DNA of 64,000 nucleotides from Ensifer adhaerens (GCF_002940685.1 NZ_PNFP01000010.1:124001-188000); one strand, 5' to 3'; shown: positions 30,281 to 43,258, numbered from the stretch's first letter. Program-made: numbers and translations. Notes: generated by a model from the sequence alone, not told the origin.

Positions 30281-33200
30281 TCAGTGCCCGGCCGGCGTCT
30301 CGACCTTGCCTTCAACCGCATCGCTCTCGACGGCCGGATGCCGGGAGATGCCGGCGAGCTTGTGGCCGCGTTCGCGCAGCCACTGGAAGGCGACGTAGAG
30401 CGCCGGGATGACGAAGATGCCGACGAGCGCTGCGGCAAGCATGCCGCCGGCAACGCCGGTGCCGACCGCACGGCGGCTGAGTTCGCCGGCGCCCTTGGCG
30501 ATCACCAGCGGCACCAGGCCGACGATGAAGGCGAAGCTCGTCATCATCACGGCGCGGAAACGGGCGCGTGCGCCTTCGATCGCCGCATCGACGATGCTTG
30601 CGCCGGCCTCGCGGTGCGCCTTGGCGAACTCGACGATCAGGATCGCGTTCTTGGAGGCGAGCGCGATCAGCACGACGAGGCCGATCTGGGCGTAGATGTC
30701 GAAGGAAAGCCCGGCGACAAGCACCGAAAGCAGCGCGCCCGACACCCCGAAGGCGACCGACAAGAGCACCGGCACGGGGATCGTCCAGCTTTCGTAGAGC
30801 GCCACGAGGAAGAGGTAGGCGAAGAGCACGGCCATCGCCAGGATCGCGGTGGTCTTGCCGGCCGCCTCCAGTTCCTGCAGCGCCGTGCCCGTCCATTCGT
30901 AGCTATAGCCGGGTGGCAGGGTCGAGGCAGACAGCGCTTCCATCGCGGCAAGCGCCTCGCCCGAGGAATGGCCGGCGGCCGGCTGGCCGTTCAGCGTGAT
31001 CGAGCGATAGTTGTTGTAGCGCACGATCGATTGCGGACCGACGATGTAATCGACCTTGGCGACCGAGGCGACCGGCACCATGTCGCCGTTCGTATTGCGT
31101 ACGTGGAGGCGCTGGATGTCGTCCACCGCGTTGCGGTCGGCTTGCGCCGCCTGCATCGTCACTTTCCAGGTGCGGCCGAACAGGTTGAAGTCGTTGACGT
31201 AATAGCTGCCGAGCGTGCCCTGCAGCGTGGTAAAGAGGTCGCTCACCGAAACGCCGAGTGCCTGCAGGCGGTCACGGTCGATGTCGAGATAGAGCTGCGG
31301 GGAACTCGCCGAATAGGTGGTGAAGGTCGGCCCCAGCGCCGGGTTCTGGTTGGCGGCGATGATCAGCCCGCCCGCCGTTGCCGAAAGGTCGGCGACCGAA
31401 CGGCCCTGCAGGTCGAGCAACTGGTACTCGAAGCCCGAGCCGGTGCCGAGGCCCATGATCGGTGGCAGGTTGAAGGCGAAGATCTGCGCGCCGCGGATCG
31501 CTTGACCCTTGACCATGGCGGTGCGGATTGCCGCTTCGACGCCGGCCGCATCGCTCAGGCGCTCCGCAAAGGGTTTCATCGTGACGATGGCGAAGGCCGA
31601 GTTGGACTTGGAAAGGCCGTCGAGGAAGGAGTAGCCGGTGACGGTGATGACGTTGGCAACGCCCTCGATGCCGCCCAGCATCGTCTCGACCTGTTTCACG
31701 ACTTCGTCGGTGCGGTTGTAGGAGGCGCCTTCCGGCAGGCGGATTTCGGTGAAGAATGCGCCCTGGTCTTCCGCCGGCAGGAAGCCGGTCGGCACGACCT
31801 TGAAGAGGAAGCCCGTGGCGACGAAGGCGACGGCGAGCAATGCCAGGCCGATGATCGCGCGGCGGGCGATGTGCCCGGCGACGAAGGCATAGCCGTCGCG
31901 CCCCTTGTCGATGGTCCGCGAGATATAGCCGAGGATGCCGCGCTTGGGTCCGTGATGGGGTTTCAAGAGCACCGCGCAGAGCGCCGGGCTCAGCGTCAGT
32001 GCGTTGATTGCCGAGATCACCATCGACACCGAAACGGCGACGGCGAACTGCTGGAAAAGCTGGCCGCTAAGACCCGGGATGAAGGCGACGGGCACGAAAA
32101 CGGAGAGCAGCACGAGCGTGATGGCGACGATGGCGCCGGTGATTTCACCCATGGCGCGTCTTGCCGCTTCCGCAGCCGAGAGACCGGGATTTTCCTCCAT
32201 CACACGCTCGACATTCTCGACCACCACGATCGCGTCGTCGACGACGATGCCGATCGCCAGCACCATGGCGAGCAGCGACACGGTGTTGAGCGAGAAGCCC
32301 ATGGCGAGCAGCACGGCGAAGGTGCCGATGAGCGCGACGGGAACGGCGACGAGCGGGATCAGCGTCGCCCGCCAGTTCCCGAGGAACAGGAAGACGATGA
32401 TGATGACGAGGACGAAGGCTTCAAGCAGCGTCTCTTCGACGTTGTCGACGCTGGCTTCGACGAACTGTGCGGTGTCGTAGGCGACCGAATAGGTCAGGCC
32501 CGGCGGGAAGGATTTCGACAATCGCTCCATCGCCTCCTGCACGCCCCTGGCGGCGGCAAGGGCGTTGGCGCCGGGCGCCTGGTAGGTGCCGATCATGGCG
32601 ACCGGCTTGCCGTTGATCCGGGCGTTGCTGTCCGAGCTTGCGGCGCCGAGGTCTACACGCGCGACATCGCGGATGCGCACAAAGGAGCCGTCGGGCCGTG
32701 CACGCAGGACCACGTCCTCGAACTGCTTGGGATCGGTAAGGCGCCCTTGCGTCTGCAGGTTCAATTGGAACAGCGGGTCGTCGGTCATCGGCTGGGCGCC
32801 GATGCGGCCGATGGCGGCCTGGACGTTCTGGGCCTTCAGCGCGTTGATCACATCGGTCGGCGTCAGGTCGAGGCTGGTCATCCGGTCGATGTCGAGCACG
32901 ACGCGCATGGAATAATCCTGCGCGCCGAAGAGCTGGGCGTCGCCGACGCCGGGCACGCGCTTGATCGTGTCGAGCACGTTGATCGTGGCGTAGTTGGAGA
33001 GAAACAGGCTGTCGAAGTCCTGCTTCTCGTCGGCGGCATAGATGGTGACCACCTGCATCAGCGCCGAGGACTTCTTGCGCACGCTGACGCCGCTCTGCTT
33101 GACCTCGGAGGGAAGGCCCGCTTCGGCGAGCGACACCCGGTTCTGCACGTTGACGGTGGCGATGTCAGGATCGGTGCCGACGGCGAAGGTGACGGTCAGC

Positions 33201-33469
33201 GTATAGGAGCCATCGGCGCCGCTGGTCGACTTCATGTAGAGCATGTCGTCGACACCGACGACCTTGCTCTCGATCGGCTGGGCAACGGTGGTTTCGACCA
33301 CATCGGCGCCGGCGCCGGGATAGCTGGCCGTGACGCTGACCTGCGGCGGCACGATGTCGGGAAACTGGGCAATCGGCAGACGGGTGAGCGCAAGCAGGCC
33401 CGCCAGCGTCAGCACGATGGAAATGACCGTCGCGAAGCGCGGGCGATCGATAAAGATCTCTGAAATCAT
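30281..33469 (-). CDS. RND multidrug efflux permease (AcrB/MexB-type, HAE1)
   Basis: A 1062-residue inner-membrane proton-driven exporter. The N-terminal helix [17 protein letters not shown] is followed by a large periplasmic loop, then helices 2-7, a second periplasmic loop and helices 8-12. The proton-relay aspartates lie in [16 protein letters not shown]. Length and layout are those of HAE1 pumps. Its start is 3 bp downstream of the adaptor's stop. No outer-membrane TolC-like gene and no TetR repressor lies next to it, so it probably uses a TolC-like channel encoded elsewhere. The substrates cannot be read from sequence. Confidence 0.94.
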   Translation of the reverse strand: MISEIFIDRPRFATVISIVLTLAGLLALTRLPIAQFPDIVPPQVSVTASYPGAGADVVETTVAQPIESKVVGVDDMLYMKSTSGADGSYTLTVTFAVGTDPDIATVNVQNRVSLAEAGLPSEVKQSGVSVRKKSSALMQVVTIYAADEKQDFDSLFLSNYATINVLDTIKRVPGVGDAQLFGAQDYSMRVVLDIDRMTSLDLTPTDVINALKAQNVQAAIGRIGAQPMTDDPLFQLNLQTQGRLTDPKQFEDVVLRARPDGSFVRIRDVARVDLGAASSDSNARINGKPVAMIGTYQAPGANALAAARGVQEAMERLSKSFPPGLTYSVAYDTAQFVEASVDNVEETLLEAFVLVIIIVFLFLGNWRATLIPLVAVPVALIGTFAVLLAMGFSLNTVSLLAMVLAIGIVVDDAIVVVENVERVMEENPGLSAAEAARRAMGEITGAIVAITLVLLSVFVPVAFIPGLSGQLFQQFAVAVSVSMVISAINALTLSPALCAVLLKPHHGPKRGILGYISRTIDKGRDGYAFVAGHIARRAIIGLALLAVAFVATGFLFKVVPTGFLPAEDQGAFFTEIRLPEGASYNRTDEVVKQVETMLGGIEGVANVITVTGYSFLDGLSKSNSAFAIVTMKPFAERLSDAAGVEAAIRTAMVKGQAIRGAQIFAFNLPPIMGLGTGSGFEYQLLDLQGRSVADLSATAGGLIIAANQNPALGPTFTTYSASSPQLYLDIDRDRLQALGVSVSDLFTTLQGTLGSYYVNDFNLFGRTWKVTMQAAQADRNAVDDIQRLHVRNTNGDMVPVASVAKVDYIVGPQSIVRYNNYRSITLNGQPAAGHSSGEALAAMEALSASTLPPGYSYEWTGTALQELEAAGKTTAILAMAVLFAYLFLVALYESWTIPVPVLLSVAFGVSGALLSVLVAGLSFDIYAQIGLVVLIALASKNAILIVEFAKAHREAGASIVDAAIEGARARFRAVMMTSFAFIVGLVPLVIAKGAGELSRRAVGTGVAGGMLAAALVGIFVIPALYVAFQWLRERGHKLAGISRHPAVESDAVEGKVETPAGH

Positions 33470-33472
33470 CGC

Positions 33473-34582
33473 TTAGCCACCCGCTGCCGTGGCGGCATCG
33501 ACGGTGATGCCCGGGCGAACCTTGCCGGCGCCCTCGGTGATGACGTTCTCGCCTTCCTTGAGGCCCTTGCTGATCACCGCCTGGCCGCGGGCGTTGCGCG
33601 CCACGTCGACACGGCGAAGCTCCACCTTGGAACCGGCATCGACAACCAGGACGAAGGCGCCCTGCTGGTCGCGCTGGACCGCCTGTTGCGGTATGGCGAG
33701 CACGTCCTGCTTGTCGGATTGTTCGAGCATGACGCGCACGAGCGCGCCGTCGAGCAGGATGCTGTCCGGATTGGGAAACTCGGCGCGCACGGTCACCGTG
33801 TCCGTCCCTTGCGAAACGTTGCTGGCGACGAAGTTGATCGTGCCCTTCTGCTTGTACTCCGTGCCGTTCGGCAAGCCCAGCGCGACATTGGCGCCGCCGC
33901 TGATCTCGCCCTTCAGCACCCGCTCGCGATAGTCGAGATAGAGCGCGGTGGCGACCGGAAACTGGACATAGATCGGGTCGAGCCGGGTCAGCGTCACGAG
34001 CGAGCCGCTATCCGGGCCGACGAGGGCGCCGACATCGGCCGCCGTCAGGCCGACGATGCCGTCGAAGGGCGCGGTGATCTTGGTATAGGAGAGGTTGAGG
34101 TCGGCGTTGTCCTTGCTGCCCTTCAGTCGGATCAGGTCGCCTTCGGTTTTCCTGACCTGCGCGTGCGCTTCGTCGACCTTGGCTTGGCTGATCGTCCTGC
34201 TGGTGAGGAGCTGCTCGGCGCGGTCGCGCTCGAGGATCGCGAATTCCTTGGCGGCTTCGGCCGCCTCGATCTGCCCTTCGATCTCCTGCACGGCGGCGCG
34301 GTAGGCGCCGTCTTCGACCCGGTAGAGTTCCGTCCCGGCCGTGACCTTCTGCCCTTCGGTGAAGTTGACCGCTTCGAGGAAACCCGAGACGCGGGCGCGA
34401 ATGTCGACCTTCTGGATTGCCGTGACCTTGCCTGTCAGATCCACGCTTTCGCGCAGGTCCATGATCGTGGCTGGAGCCACGACCACGGCCGGCGCCTGTT
34501 GCGCGAATGCCGTTTGCGCGGAAAGCCCGATCGCGACAAGCAATGCTGATGAGAGTGAGAGGGCAGGAATTCTCGAACGCAT
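33473..34582 (-). CDS. RND efflux periplasmic adaptor (membrane fusion protein)
   Basis: A 369-residue adaptor linking the RND permease to an outer-membrane channel. It has a Sec signal peptide (residues 1-27, AFA-Q) but no lipobox Cys, so it is not lipid-anchored in the way AcrA is. Lipoyl-like halves (VDIRARVSGF and LNLSYTKITAPFDG) flank an alpha-helical hairpin (about residues 90-155), and a beta-barrel and membrane-proximal domain follow. It is the first gene of the two-gene operon. The 404 bp upstream should hold its promoter. Confidence 0.92.
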   Translation of the reverse strand: MRSRIPALSLSSALLVAIGLSAQTAFAQQAPAVVVAPATIMDLRESVDLTGKVTAIQKVDIRARVSGFLEAVNFTEGQKVTAGTELYRVEDGAYRAAVQEIEGQIEAAEAAKEFAILERDRAEQLLTSRTISQAKVDEAHAQVRKTEGDLIRLKGSKDNADLNLSYTKITAPFDGIVGLTAADVGALVGPDSGSLVTLTRLDPIYVQFPVATALYLDYRERVLKGEISGGANVALGLPNGTEYKQKGTINFVASNVSQGTDTVTVRAEFPNPDSILLDGALVRVMLEQSDKQDVLAIPQQAVQRDQQGAFVLVVDAGSKVELRRVDVARNARGQAVISKGLKEGENVITEGAGKVRPGITVDAATAAGG

Positions 34583-34986
34583 GCAACGTTTCCCCTGAAC
34601 GAAACAGCCGGAGATGACTTCAGTCGCCTTGGCAGTGCGTTGAAATCAGAACATGTTATCCCTGCCAAGTCACGCAATCATTGGTTGATTTCAGCGAAGG
34701 CTTGAAAAGATAACGCAAACGCCGGCTGATGGCGGTTTCAAGGAGAACTTGTTACAAAAGCAATGATTTGCCGAAACATCGCCCGCTCAAGCCAGAGGGA
34801 GGCGATAGCCTGATTCTGCCGGATTCCGGTTGAAGGGGTCGCCTGCGGGCGAACGTTTTACGTGTGCCGAGCCGTCACAATTGGCAGGTCGGTTCTGCAA
34901 CCTTAGGTGACGGCTTGGAGCGTCGGGCAGACGGGCCCCGGTGCGATGCCGGGACCCGAATCGGTATTACGAGTGGATCGGCCCCG
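34583..34986. other. Intergenic region between katG and the efflux operon
   Basis: About 400 bases with no supportable gene. It holds the promoter of the adaptor gene on the minus strand. A short inverted repeat, AATCA-TTGGT-TGATT (34676-34690), is a possible regulator site. A GC hairpin at 34932-34958 belongs to the katG end. Confidence 0.5.
34932..34958 (-). terminator. Hairpin downstream of katG
   Basis: A 10-bp stem, CGGGCCCCGG (34932-34941) with CCGGGACCCG (34949-34958), contains one pair that is G-U in RNA. It lies 29 bases beyond the katG stop; no T-run follows. Confidence 0.45.
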
Positions 34987-37632
<2,646 letters not shown>

Positions 37633-39939
37633 GTGGCTGAGACAGATACGAAAACCGGCAGTGGCCGCCGCAAGGCGCTCTGGGCTGCAGTCGCGGTGAT
37701 CGCGATCGCAGCCGCCGGTGTGGTCGGCGGCAAGTTCATGCTTGAAAAGGCGGTCGGAACCTTCATCGCCGAACGCGGCGGCAAGGCCGGCTCGGTCGAG
37801 GCGGATTTCTTCGGACGCATCCACCTGCGCGACGTCACGCTGCCCTTCGCCGACGGCGTCAGTGCGCGCATCGCGGCGATCGACGGGCGCCCGAAGATCT
37901 TCTCGCTGAGCGGCAAGCTCGACGTGAAGGGCCTCGAGCTCGACCTGAAGGCGGCCAAGCTGTCCGTGCCTGCGGCGACGCTGGAAGATCCCGACTTTTT
38001 CGCAGCCGGCCTGACGGCGAGCGGCGAAAAGACGGACCTTTTGAAGCGCATCGAGCGCTTCGCGGCAAAACAGGTCTCCGCGCCCGAGGTTGCCGTTGTT
38101 CAGAACGTTGCCGGCTCCGAGCAGAAGACGGTCTACAAGGATGTCCGGCTCGAGGATATCGCCGGCGGTCAGGTGGCACGCTACTCGGCGAGCGCTGCCA
38201 CTTTCGCTTTTTCCATGGACGTTCCCGATGGCGAAGGCGCGACGAAGCGGGAAAAGATGGACGGCACCATGGGCGCCGTCTCAGGCGAGCGCTTCGATGT
38301 CGCCTACATGGCCCGCATCTACACGCAGAAGGCCGGTCCTGAAGACAAGGAGCCGAAGCTGCTCTACGGCCCGATCTCGGTGAAGAATCTCGCCTTCTCC
38401 GATAGCAAGTCGCGCTTCGGCTATGACGAAGTGCGCAGCAGCGGCCTCAGCGTCCGCATGCCGACCGAGCCGCTTCTCGAAACGCTCGAGCAGCTCCAGG
38501 CGGTCAGCGATCCGGAAGCCCTGCCGCCGGCGGAACGCCAGGCATTCTTCAAGCGCATCCTTTCGTTGGCCGACATGCTGGCAAAGGGCGACATGGAACT
38601 GCTCGGCCTGAAGATGGAAGTGCCGGAGCAGGACAGCGCCGAGGGCAAGCTCGTGAAGCTCGCCGTCGACAAGATGTCGTTCCAGCTTAACGGCCGCAGC
38701 TTCGACGGCACGATGAACGGTGTCACCGCGGGCGAGGGGACCGATTACTTCAAGTTTGCCGAAGCCAGCATCAAGGGCTTCTCCTGGGCTCCGACCATGG
38801 AAGCACTGACGAAGCTTGCGGGCCTGAAGGAGGAGGAATTCGAAACCTTCCCCTACACAACGCTGATGCCGGAATTCGGCACGATCCGGATCGCCGGGCT
38901 CGACGTGGACATGCCCGGCACCGACCCGGCGGCCGTGACGGACAGCGAAACCGTCGAGGACGACCAGAGCACGACCGAAACCGAAGCCGACCCGTCGGTC
39001 AGCGCCGAACAGGCGCCGGAAGCCGAGCAGGTGCCGGAAGCCGAACAGGTGCCGGGTGAGGCGACTGACGGCGAAGCCGCCAGCGACGCGGCGGTCCCCG
39101 GCAATGCGACAGAGCCGATGGCCGAGGCGCCTGCAGAGCAGTCAGCGGATGAAGCGACCGACGGCGACGCCGCCAGCGACGCGGAGATCGCCGGTGAAGT
39201 TGCGGAAGACCCCATGGCCGAGGCGCCGGTAGAGCAGTCGGCCGTTCCGGCCGTTCCGGAACGCGTTCGTTTCACGCTCGACACCTACGAAATCGCGCTG
39301 ACGAAGCCGCGCAACGGCATTCCGACCGATGTCCGCGTCAGCTATCGCGACCTCAGCGTTCCGATCCCCGCGGACACGCAGGAAGAGGGCTTCAAGACGC
39401 TGCGCAAGATCGGTCTCGACAAGCTGGTCTTCTCCTCCAACGTCGAACTGTCGTGGGATGAGCCCAACGAGAACCTTGTCATCAAGGAGATCTCGCTTGC
39501 TGGCAAGGACATGGGCAGCTTCTCCTTCGCAGGCCTGATGGGTGGCGTTTCGAAGGACTTCTTCTCCGGCGATCTGAACGCCGCGCAGATCGGGCTCTTT
39601 GGCCTGACCGCGCGGGAGGCGAAACTCACGCTGGAAGACAAGGGCATCCTCGCCAAGGGCATCAAGCTCTACGCTGAGGAAAACCACATGACCGAGGACA
39701 GCGTTCGCGGCCTGCTCGTGCTGATGACCAGCGCCGGCGTGCAGCATTTCGCGGCGACCCAGCCGAAGCTGCAGGAAGCGGCGACCGCGCTGACCCAGTT
39801 CATCAGCAAGCCCGGCACCTTCACGCTGACGGTCAAGGCCAAGGAGCCGGCCGGTATCGGAGCCCTCGAATTGATGGGGGCGGCGGAGAACCCGGCGCTT
39901 CTGCTCGACAAGGTCGATCTCGAAGCGACGGCGCAGTAA
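37633..39939 (+). CDS. Membrane-anchored protein of unknown function with acidic repeat linker
   Basis: A 768-residue protein I do not recognise. One hydrophobic helix (about residues 14-34) follows a short basic tail, so it is probably inner-membrane anchored with the bulk in the periplasm. The two soluble parts (about 45-430 and 545-768) are rich in beta-type repeats such as IRIAGLDVDM and VSYRDLSVPI, reminiscent of AsmA-like or DUF-type periplasmic proteins, without a clear match. Between them lies an Ala/Glu/Pro-rich acidic linker (about 433-544) encoded by imperfect DNA repeats. It starts with GTG; AAAGGAC precedes it. It is monocistronic and ends at a strong hairpin. Confidence 0.8.
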   Translation: MAETDTKTGSGRRKALWAAVAVIAIAAAGVVGGKFMLEKAVGTFIAERGGKAGSVEADFFGRIHLRDVTLPFADGVSARIAAIDGRPKIFSLSGKLDVKGLELDLKAAKLSVPAATLEDPDFFAAGLTASGEKTDLLKRIERFAAKQVSAPEVAVVQNVAGSEQKTVYKDVRLEDIAGGQVARYSASAATFAFSMDVPDGEGATKREKMDGTMGAVSGERFDVAYMARIYTQKAGPEDKEPKLLYGPISVKNLAFSDSKSRFGYDEVRSSGLSVRMPTEPLLETLEQLQAVSDPEALPPAERQAFFKRILSLADMLAKGDMELLGLKMEVPEQDSAEGKLVKLAVDKMSFQLNGRSFDGTMNGVTAGEGTDYFKFAEASIKGFSWAPTMEALTKLAGLKEEEFETFPYTTLMPEFGTIRIAGLDVDMPGTDPAAVTDSETVEDDQSTTETEADPSVSAEQAPEAEQVPEAEQVPGEATDGEAASDAAVPGNATEPMAEAPAEQSADEATDGDAASDAEIAGEVAEDPMAEAPVEQSAVPAVPERVRFTLDTYEIALTKPRNGIPTDVRVSYRDLSVPIPADTQEEGFKTLRKIGLDKLVFSSNVELSWDEPNENLVIKEISLAGKDMGSFSFAGLMGGVSKDFFSGDLNAAQIGLFGLTAREAKLTLEDKGILAKGIKLYAEENHMTEDSVRGLLVLMTSAGVQHFAATQPKLQEAATALTQFISKPGTFTLTVKAKEPAGIGALELMGAAENPALLLDKVDLEATAQ
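39058..39242 (+). repeat. Imperfect tandem duplication in the linker of the 768-residue protein gene
   Basis: Two copies of a block of about 93-96 bases. The part coding for EATDGEAASDA is at 39058-39091 and again at 39151-39184. The part coding for MAEAPAEQSA is at 39118-39146 and again at 39214-39242, with a few base differences. Upstream, a shorter unit coding PEAEQV is repeated about 18 bases apart near 39013-39050. Units are multiples of three, so the frame is kept. Confidence 0.85.
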
Positions 39940-39948
39940 AAACCGATC

Positions 39949-39975
39949 GCGGGCCGCGTCAACGACGCGGCCCGC
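39949..39975 (+). terminator. Terminator-like hairpin
   Basis: Perfect 12-bp stem, GCGGGCCGCGTC (39949-39960) with GACGCGGCCCGC (39964-39975), and a 3-base loop, ten bases after the stop of the 768-residue protein gene. Only a short TTT follows. Confidence 0.7.
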
Positions 39976-40193
39976 GGCATTTCAGGCTCTGCCACGCCGG
40001 CATGCGTTTTCGTCGACGCAGTCGTTTCGGGCCAAATGTGAGCAAAAGGTACAAGAAATCGACGGCCGCTGTCGGCATGTTTCCTCTCGATCAACGGCAG
40101 CCTGCGCGGTAGACGGGGCGGCTTTCGCCCCTGTGTCGAAGCGGTCCGCCGCAACAACGTGCTCCATCGCCCGAAGGCGAGGGTGGAAAGACA

Positions 40194-41084
40194 ATGACAG
40201 AGCCAAACGGTGTTGGAGCATGCTTCGGCGAGCCGAGCGCTCCGTTTCTCGTCGCGCACCCCGTCCGCGACGCCCGCTTTTCGGTAACGCGGCTGCAGTG
40301 CCGGCTGAACGGGGCGCCGGGTCGCCTGGTGTCCTTGCCTGCCGACGATGCCTATTTCCTGATGTTCTATTTTGACGACGCCGCGCATTGCGACGTGTTG
40401 CCCGACGGCGGCAGCGGGGAAGTGCGGCGCTACAGGCAGGGGTCGATCTGCCTTGTCGATCTGGCGCAAGGCGCCAGCGTGCGGCTCGTCAGCGATCTCG
40501 ATTCGCTTGGCTTTCGTCTGCCGCGGGCGCTGTTTCGCGAAGTGGCCGGGTATTCGAACGCCCCGACGCTGACCAGCCTGCGCTGCCGCCGTGGTGAAAT
40601 CGACGAGGTGATGCTGAACCTGGCGCAGGCTCTGCTGCCGCTCTTTGCAGCAGACAACGGTGACGCCGATCCTGTAATGCGCCATATCGCCATCGCCATC
40701 TGCGCGCATCTCCTGCATGCCTATCCGCAAAGGCCGACTGGCTCGGGCGAAAGCGCTCTGTCCGTGTGGCAGGAGAAGGCTGCGAAGGACTTCATGATCG
40801 ATCATTGGAACGAGGATTTCCCGTCCGCCGCTGCGGCGGCCGCCGCCGGCGTGCCGCAGGACGATTTCATTGCGGGATTCCAGGCGGTCGCCGGCGGGAC
40901 GCCGCAGCAATGGCTGATGCGGTATCGGATCGGGCGCGCCAAGCGCTATCTTATCGCGGGCGATGGAACGCTCGCCGATATCGCGCGCCGATGCGGCTTT
41001 GCGGACGAGGAGCGCTTCGCGGACGCGTTTCGTGCGGTAGCTGGCGTCTCGCCTTCCGCTTGGCGGGCGCGCTGGCTGCAATGA
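40194..41084 (+). CDS. AraC family transcriptional regulator (first of three)
   Basis: A 296-residue protein with an N-terminal sensor-like domain (about 1-180) and a C-terminal AraC DNA-binding domain (about 195-296). The second helix-turn-helix is well conserved (LADIARRCGFADEERFADAFRAVAGVSPSAWR). The first is Ala-rich and weak (PSAAAAAAAGVPQDDF), so DNA binding may rest mainly on the second. The linker motif WQEK precedes the DNA-binding domain, as in the next gene. It is the first of three consecutive AraC-type genes on the same strand. Confidence 0.85.
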   Translation: MTEPNGVGACFGEPSAPFLVAHPVRDARFSVTRLQCRLNGAPGRLVSLPADDAYFLMFYFDDAAHCDVLPDGGSGEVRRYRQGSICLVDLAQGASVRLVSDLDSLGFRLPRALFREVAGYSNAPTLTSLRCRRGEIDEVMLNLAQALLPLFAADNGDADPVMRHIAIAICAHLLHAYPQRPTGSGESALSVWQEKAAKDFMIDHWNEDFPSAAAAAAAGVPQDDFIAGFQAVAGGTPQQWLMRYRIGRAKRYLIAGDGTLADIARRCGFADEERFADAFRAVAGVSPSAWRARWLQ

Positions 41085-41204
41085 TGGATGCGGCTCTTGT
41101 CCTTGACGCAACGTCAACGAATTGCCGCTGTTTCACGACGGCCGGCCGTTGTAGCATCCGCGGCACTGTTCCAGCCGGTGCAGCAAAGCGGGAGATGGCG
41201 TCCG

Positions 41205-42113
41205 ATGGCCTTGCTTGATGCATTGAACACAGTCGATCGTACGCCAGGCCCCACGGTCCGGTCGATCAGCGCCGGCGACATAACGGTCACACGGACCTTT
41301 TCCGATCGTTTCGACCTGGAGGTCGCGCCGGAGATGCCGGTTTCGGACGCCTTCAACGTTGTCGTCGAGATGCGTGACTTCGAGGCGCATCGGCTGTGGC
41401 GCCGTGGAGAACTCGTCTTCGAGGGCGGAGACTCGAAGGCCTCGATCGCGATCACCGATCTTCGCGACCAATGGCGATGCCACCATCTCTCTCCCTTCGA
41501 CAATGTCCGCTTCGAGATCCCTTTCGCCTCGATGCGCGCCTTTGCCGAGGGGACGGGGCGGGGCGAATACGTGTCGCTGTCGCCGGTCAGGGGGCGAGCC
41601 GACCCCGTCATGTTCGGCCTAGCCCAGGCATTGCTGCCATCGCTCGACGAGCCCGAGAACGCCAACCGGCTCTTCATCGAGCAGATCAATCTGGCCGCGC
41701 TCGCCCATCTCAGCCAGACCTATGGCGGGCTGCATTTTCCCGTCGACAGAAAGGGCACACTCGCGCCCTGGCAGGAAAAGCTGGCGACCGAGTTTCTGGT
41801 CGCATCCTTCAACACCGCCTTTTCCGTCGGCGACCTGGCTGCCCGATGCCAGCTGTCGCGCAGCTACTTCAACAAGGCGTTCAAGGAAAGTTTTGGGTGC
41901 ACGCCTTCGAAGTGGCTCACCGGGTATCGTGTCGCTCGCGTCAAGGAGTGCCTGTCGCAGGACGTCTCGCTTGCCGAAATCGCGATCAGCTGCGGCTTTG
42001 CCGACCAGAGCCACATGACCCGGGTTTTCACGAGCCACACGGGCGAGACGCCCGCGCGCTTCAGGCGCAGAAGCCGGCCCCTTGGCGTCGCCGCCGATCG
42101 ACCGCCGCAATAG
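41205..42113 (+). CDS. AraC family transcriptional regulator (second of three)
   Basis: A 302-residue regulator. The N-terminal domain (about 1-185) is followed by WQEK and an AraC domain with two intact helix-turn-helices (VGDLAARCQLSRSYFNKAFKESFG and LAEIAISCGFADQSHMTRVF). The ATG at 41205 was chosen because GGGAGA precedes it and the length then matches its two neighbours. An in-frame ATG at 41088, four bases after the previous stop, would add 39 Arg-rich residues and cannot be excluded. Confidence 0.85.
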   Translation: MALLDALNTVDRTPGPTVRSISAGDITVTRTFSDRFDLEVAPEMPVSDAFNVVVEMRDFEAHRLWRRGELVFEGGDSKASIAITDLRDQWRCHHLSPFDNVRFEIPFASMRAFAEGTGRGEYVSLSPVRGRADPVMFGLAQALLPSLDEPENANRLFIEQINLAALAHLSQTYGGLHFPVDRKGTLAPWQEKLATEFLVASFNTAFSVGDLAARCQLSRSYFNKAFKESFGCTPSKWLTGYRVARVKECLSQDVSLAEIAISCGFADQSHMTRVFTSHTGETPARFRRRSRPLGVAADRPPQ

Positions 42114-42352
42114 GGTGTGGAGAGGGCGCGCCCTCCGTCAAATTCTTCAAAACACCTGACGAACGTGCAAGAAAGATGCGGTCGCCCGGGCGATGATACG
42201 GGTGCTCGCAGCAGACGATCCGGCGGGTCAGAGTGAACGACGCCGAGGCTTCGCATGCGCACCGCATTCCGCTCGTCTTTCCCGACGCGTGCGGTTTGAC
42301 GGGGACACCGGCGACGGCAGGTTGGTTTCGACATCAAGGAGCGAAGACGAAC

Positions 42353-43258
42353 ATGGATGCCTCCGCTGCCCCGGTTGGAACGCAGCCACGCGACAGTCTC
42401 GGATGCTCGCTCGATCGTCTCGACGACGACCGGATGATCGAAGGCCGCGACATGGTCTTCTATCGCAAGCGGTCAGCTCTTGGGCCGCCCGACAGGGTCG
42501 CCACGCCCGCCAATGGACGCGGATACCTGATCGGACTGTCGCTTGCCGGAGGGCACAAGCGTCGCGTTCATGGCGCGCATCATTCGACGATCCAGGAGTT
42601 TGCGTCCAGTTCCATCTATGTCAGAAATTTCGCCGACGACTACAAGGCGGACCTGAGCGGATCCTTTGACTTCGCCTTGCTCGAGATCGGTCGTGGCGGG
42701 CTCGACCGCATTGCCGATGCCGCAAATCTGGCAGGTGTCAGCGAATTGCGCTCGCTTGCCGGCCCCGCCGACCCGGTCCTTGGCGGCTTGTTGTGCGCCC
42801 TGTTTGCGCGTGTCGACGGACGCACGGACCGCAGCGCGCTCTTCGTTGATCAGCTCTCGGTGGCGATCGGCATGCATGTGGTGCGCCAGTACGGCAACGG
42901 TCGCGGCGATGCGGCTGCCGGCGGCCGGCGATTGTCGCAGCGCTGCCAGGCGAAGATCCGCGATCTCGTGCGCGATCGCCTCGACGGCGAGCTGACCGTC
43001 GAGGAACTGGCTGCGACCTGCAACCTGTCGCAGGCGACGTTCCTCAGGGCGTTCCGCGAGACGCTCGGGAGCACGCCCTATCGCTGGCTGCTGAACCAGA
43101 GGATCGAGAAGGCCAAGGATCTGTTGCAGTTCACCCAGACGCCGCTCAGCGAAATCGCCACGAGCTGCGGCTTTTCGGACCAGAGCCATTTTACCCGCGC
43201 CTTCGTGCAGGCAGCGGGGGCCACGCCCCGCCTGTGGCGCCGCAGCCGGCAATCATAG
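42353..43258 (+). CDS. AraC family transcriptional regulator (third of three)
   Basis: A 301-residue regulator of the same architecture. The AraC domain carries VEELAATCNLSQATFLRAFRETLG and LSEIATSCGFSDQSHFTRAF. The ATG at 42353 has AAGGAG 11 bases before it; a GTG at 42233 would add 40 residues. It is the nearest AraC gene to the isochorismatase operon that starts 175 bp downstream, so it is the best candidate for that operon's regulator. Confidence 0.85.
   Translation: MDASAAPVGTQPRDSLGCSLDRLDDDRMIEGRDMVFYRKRSALGPPDRVATPANGRGYLIGLSLAGGHKRRVHGAHHSTIQEFASSSIYVRNFADDYKADLSGSFDFALLEIGRGGLDRIADAANLAGVSELRSLAGPADPVLGGLLCALFARVDGRTDRSALFVDQLSVAIGMHVVRQYGNGRGDAAAGGRRLSQRCQAKIRDLVRDRLDGELTVEELAATCNLSQATFLRAFRETLGSTPYRWLLNQRIEKAKDLLQFTQTPLSEIATSCGFSDQSHFTRAFVQAAGATPRLWRRSRQS

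Noticed and set aside
29978-33463. Very long + strand reading frame opposite the RND pump
   Set aside because: It is the antisense shadow of a clear RND permease in GC-rich DNA; its composition (Arg, Asp, His rich) is not that of a real protein family.
42122-42135. Perfect palindrome GAGGGCGCGCCCTC after the second AraC gene
   Set aside because: It is GC-rich with no loop and no T-run; it may be chance in GC-rich DNA.
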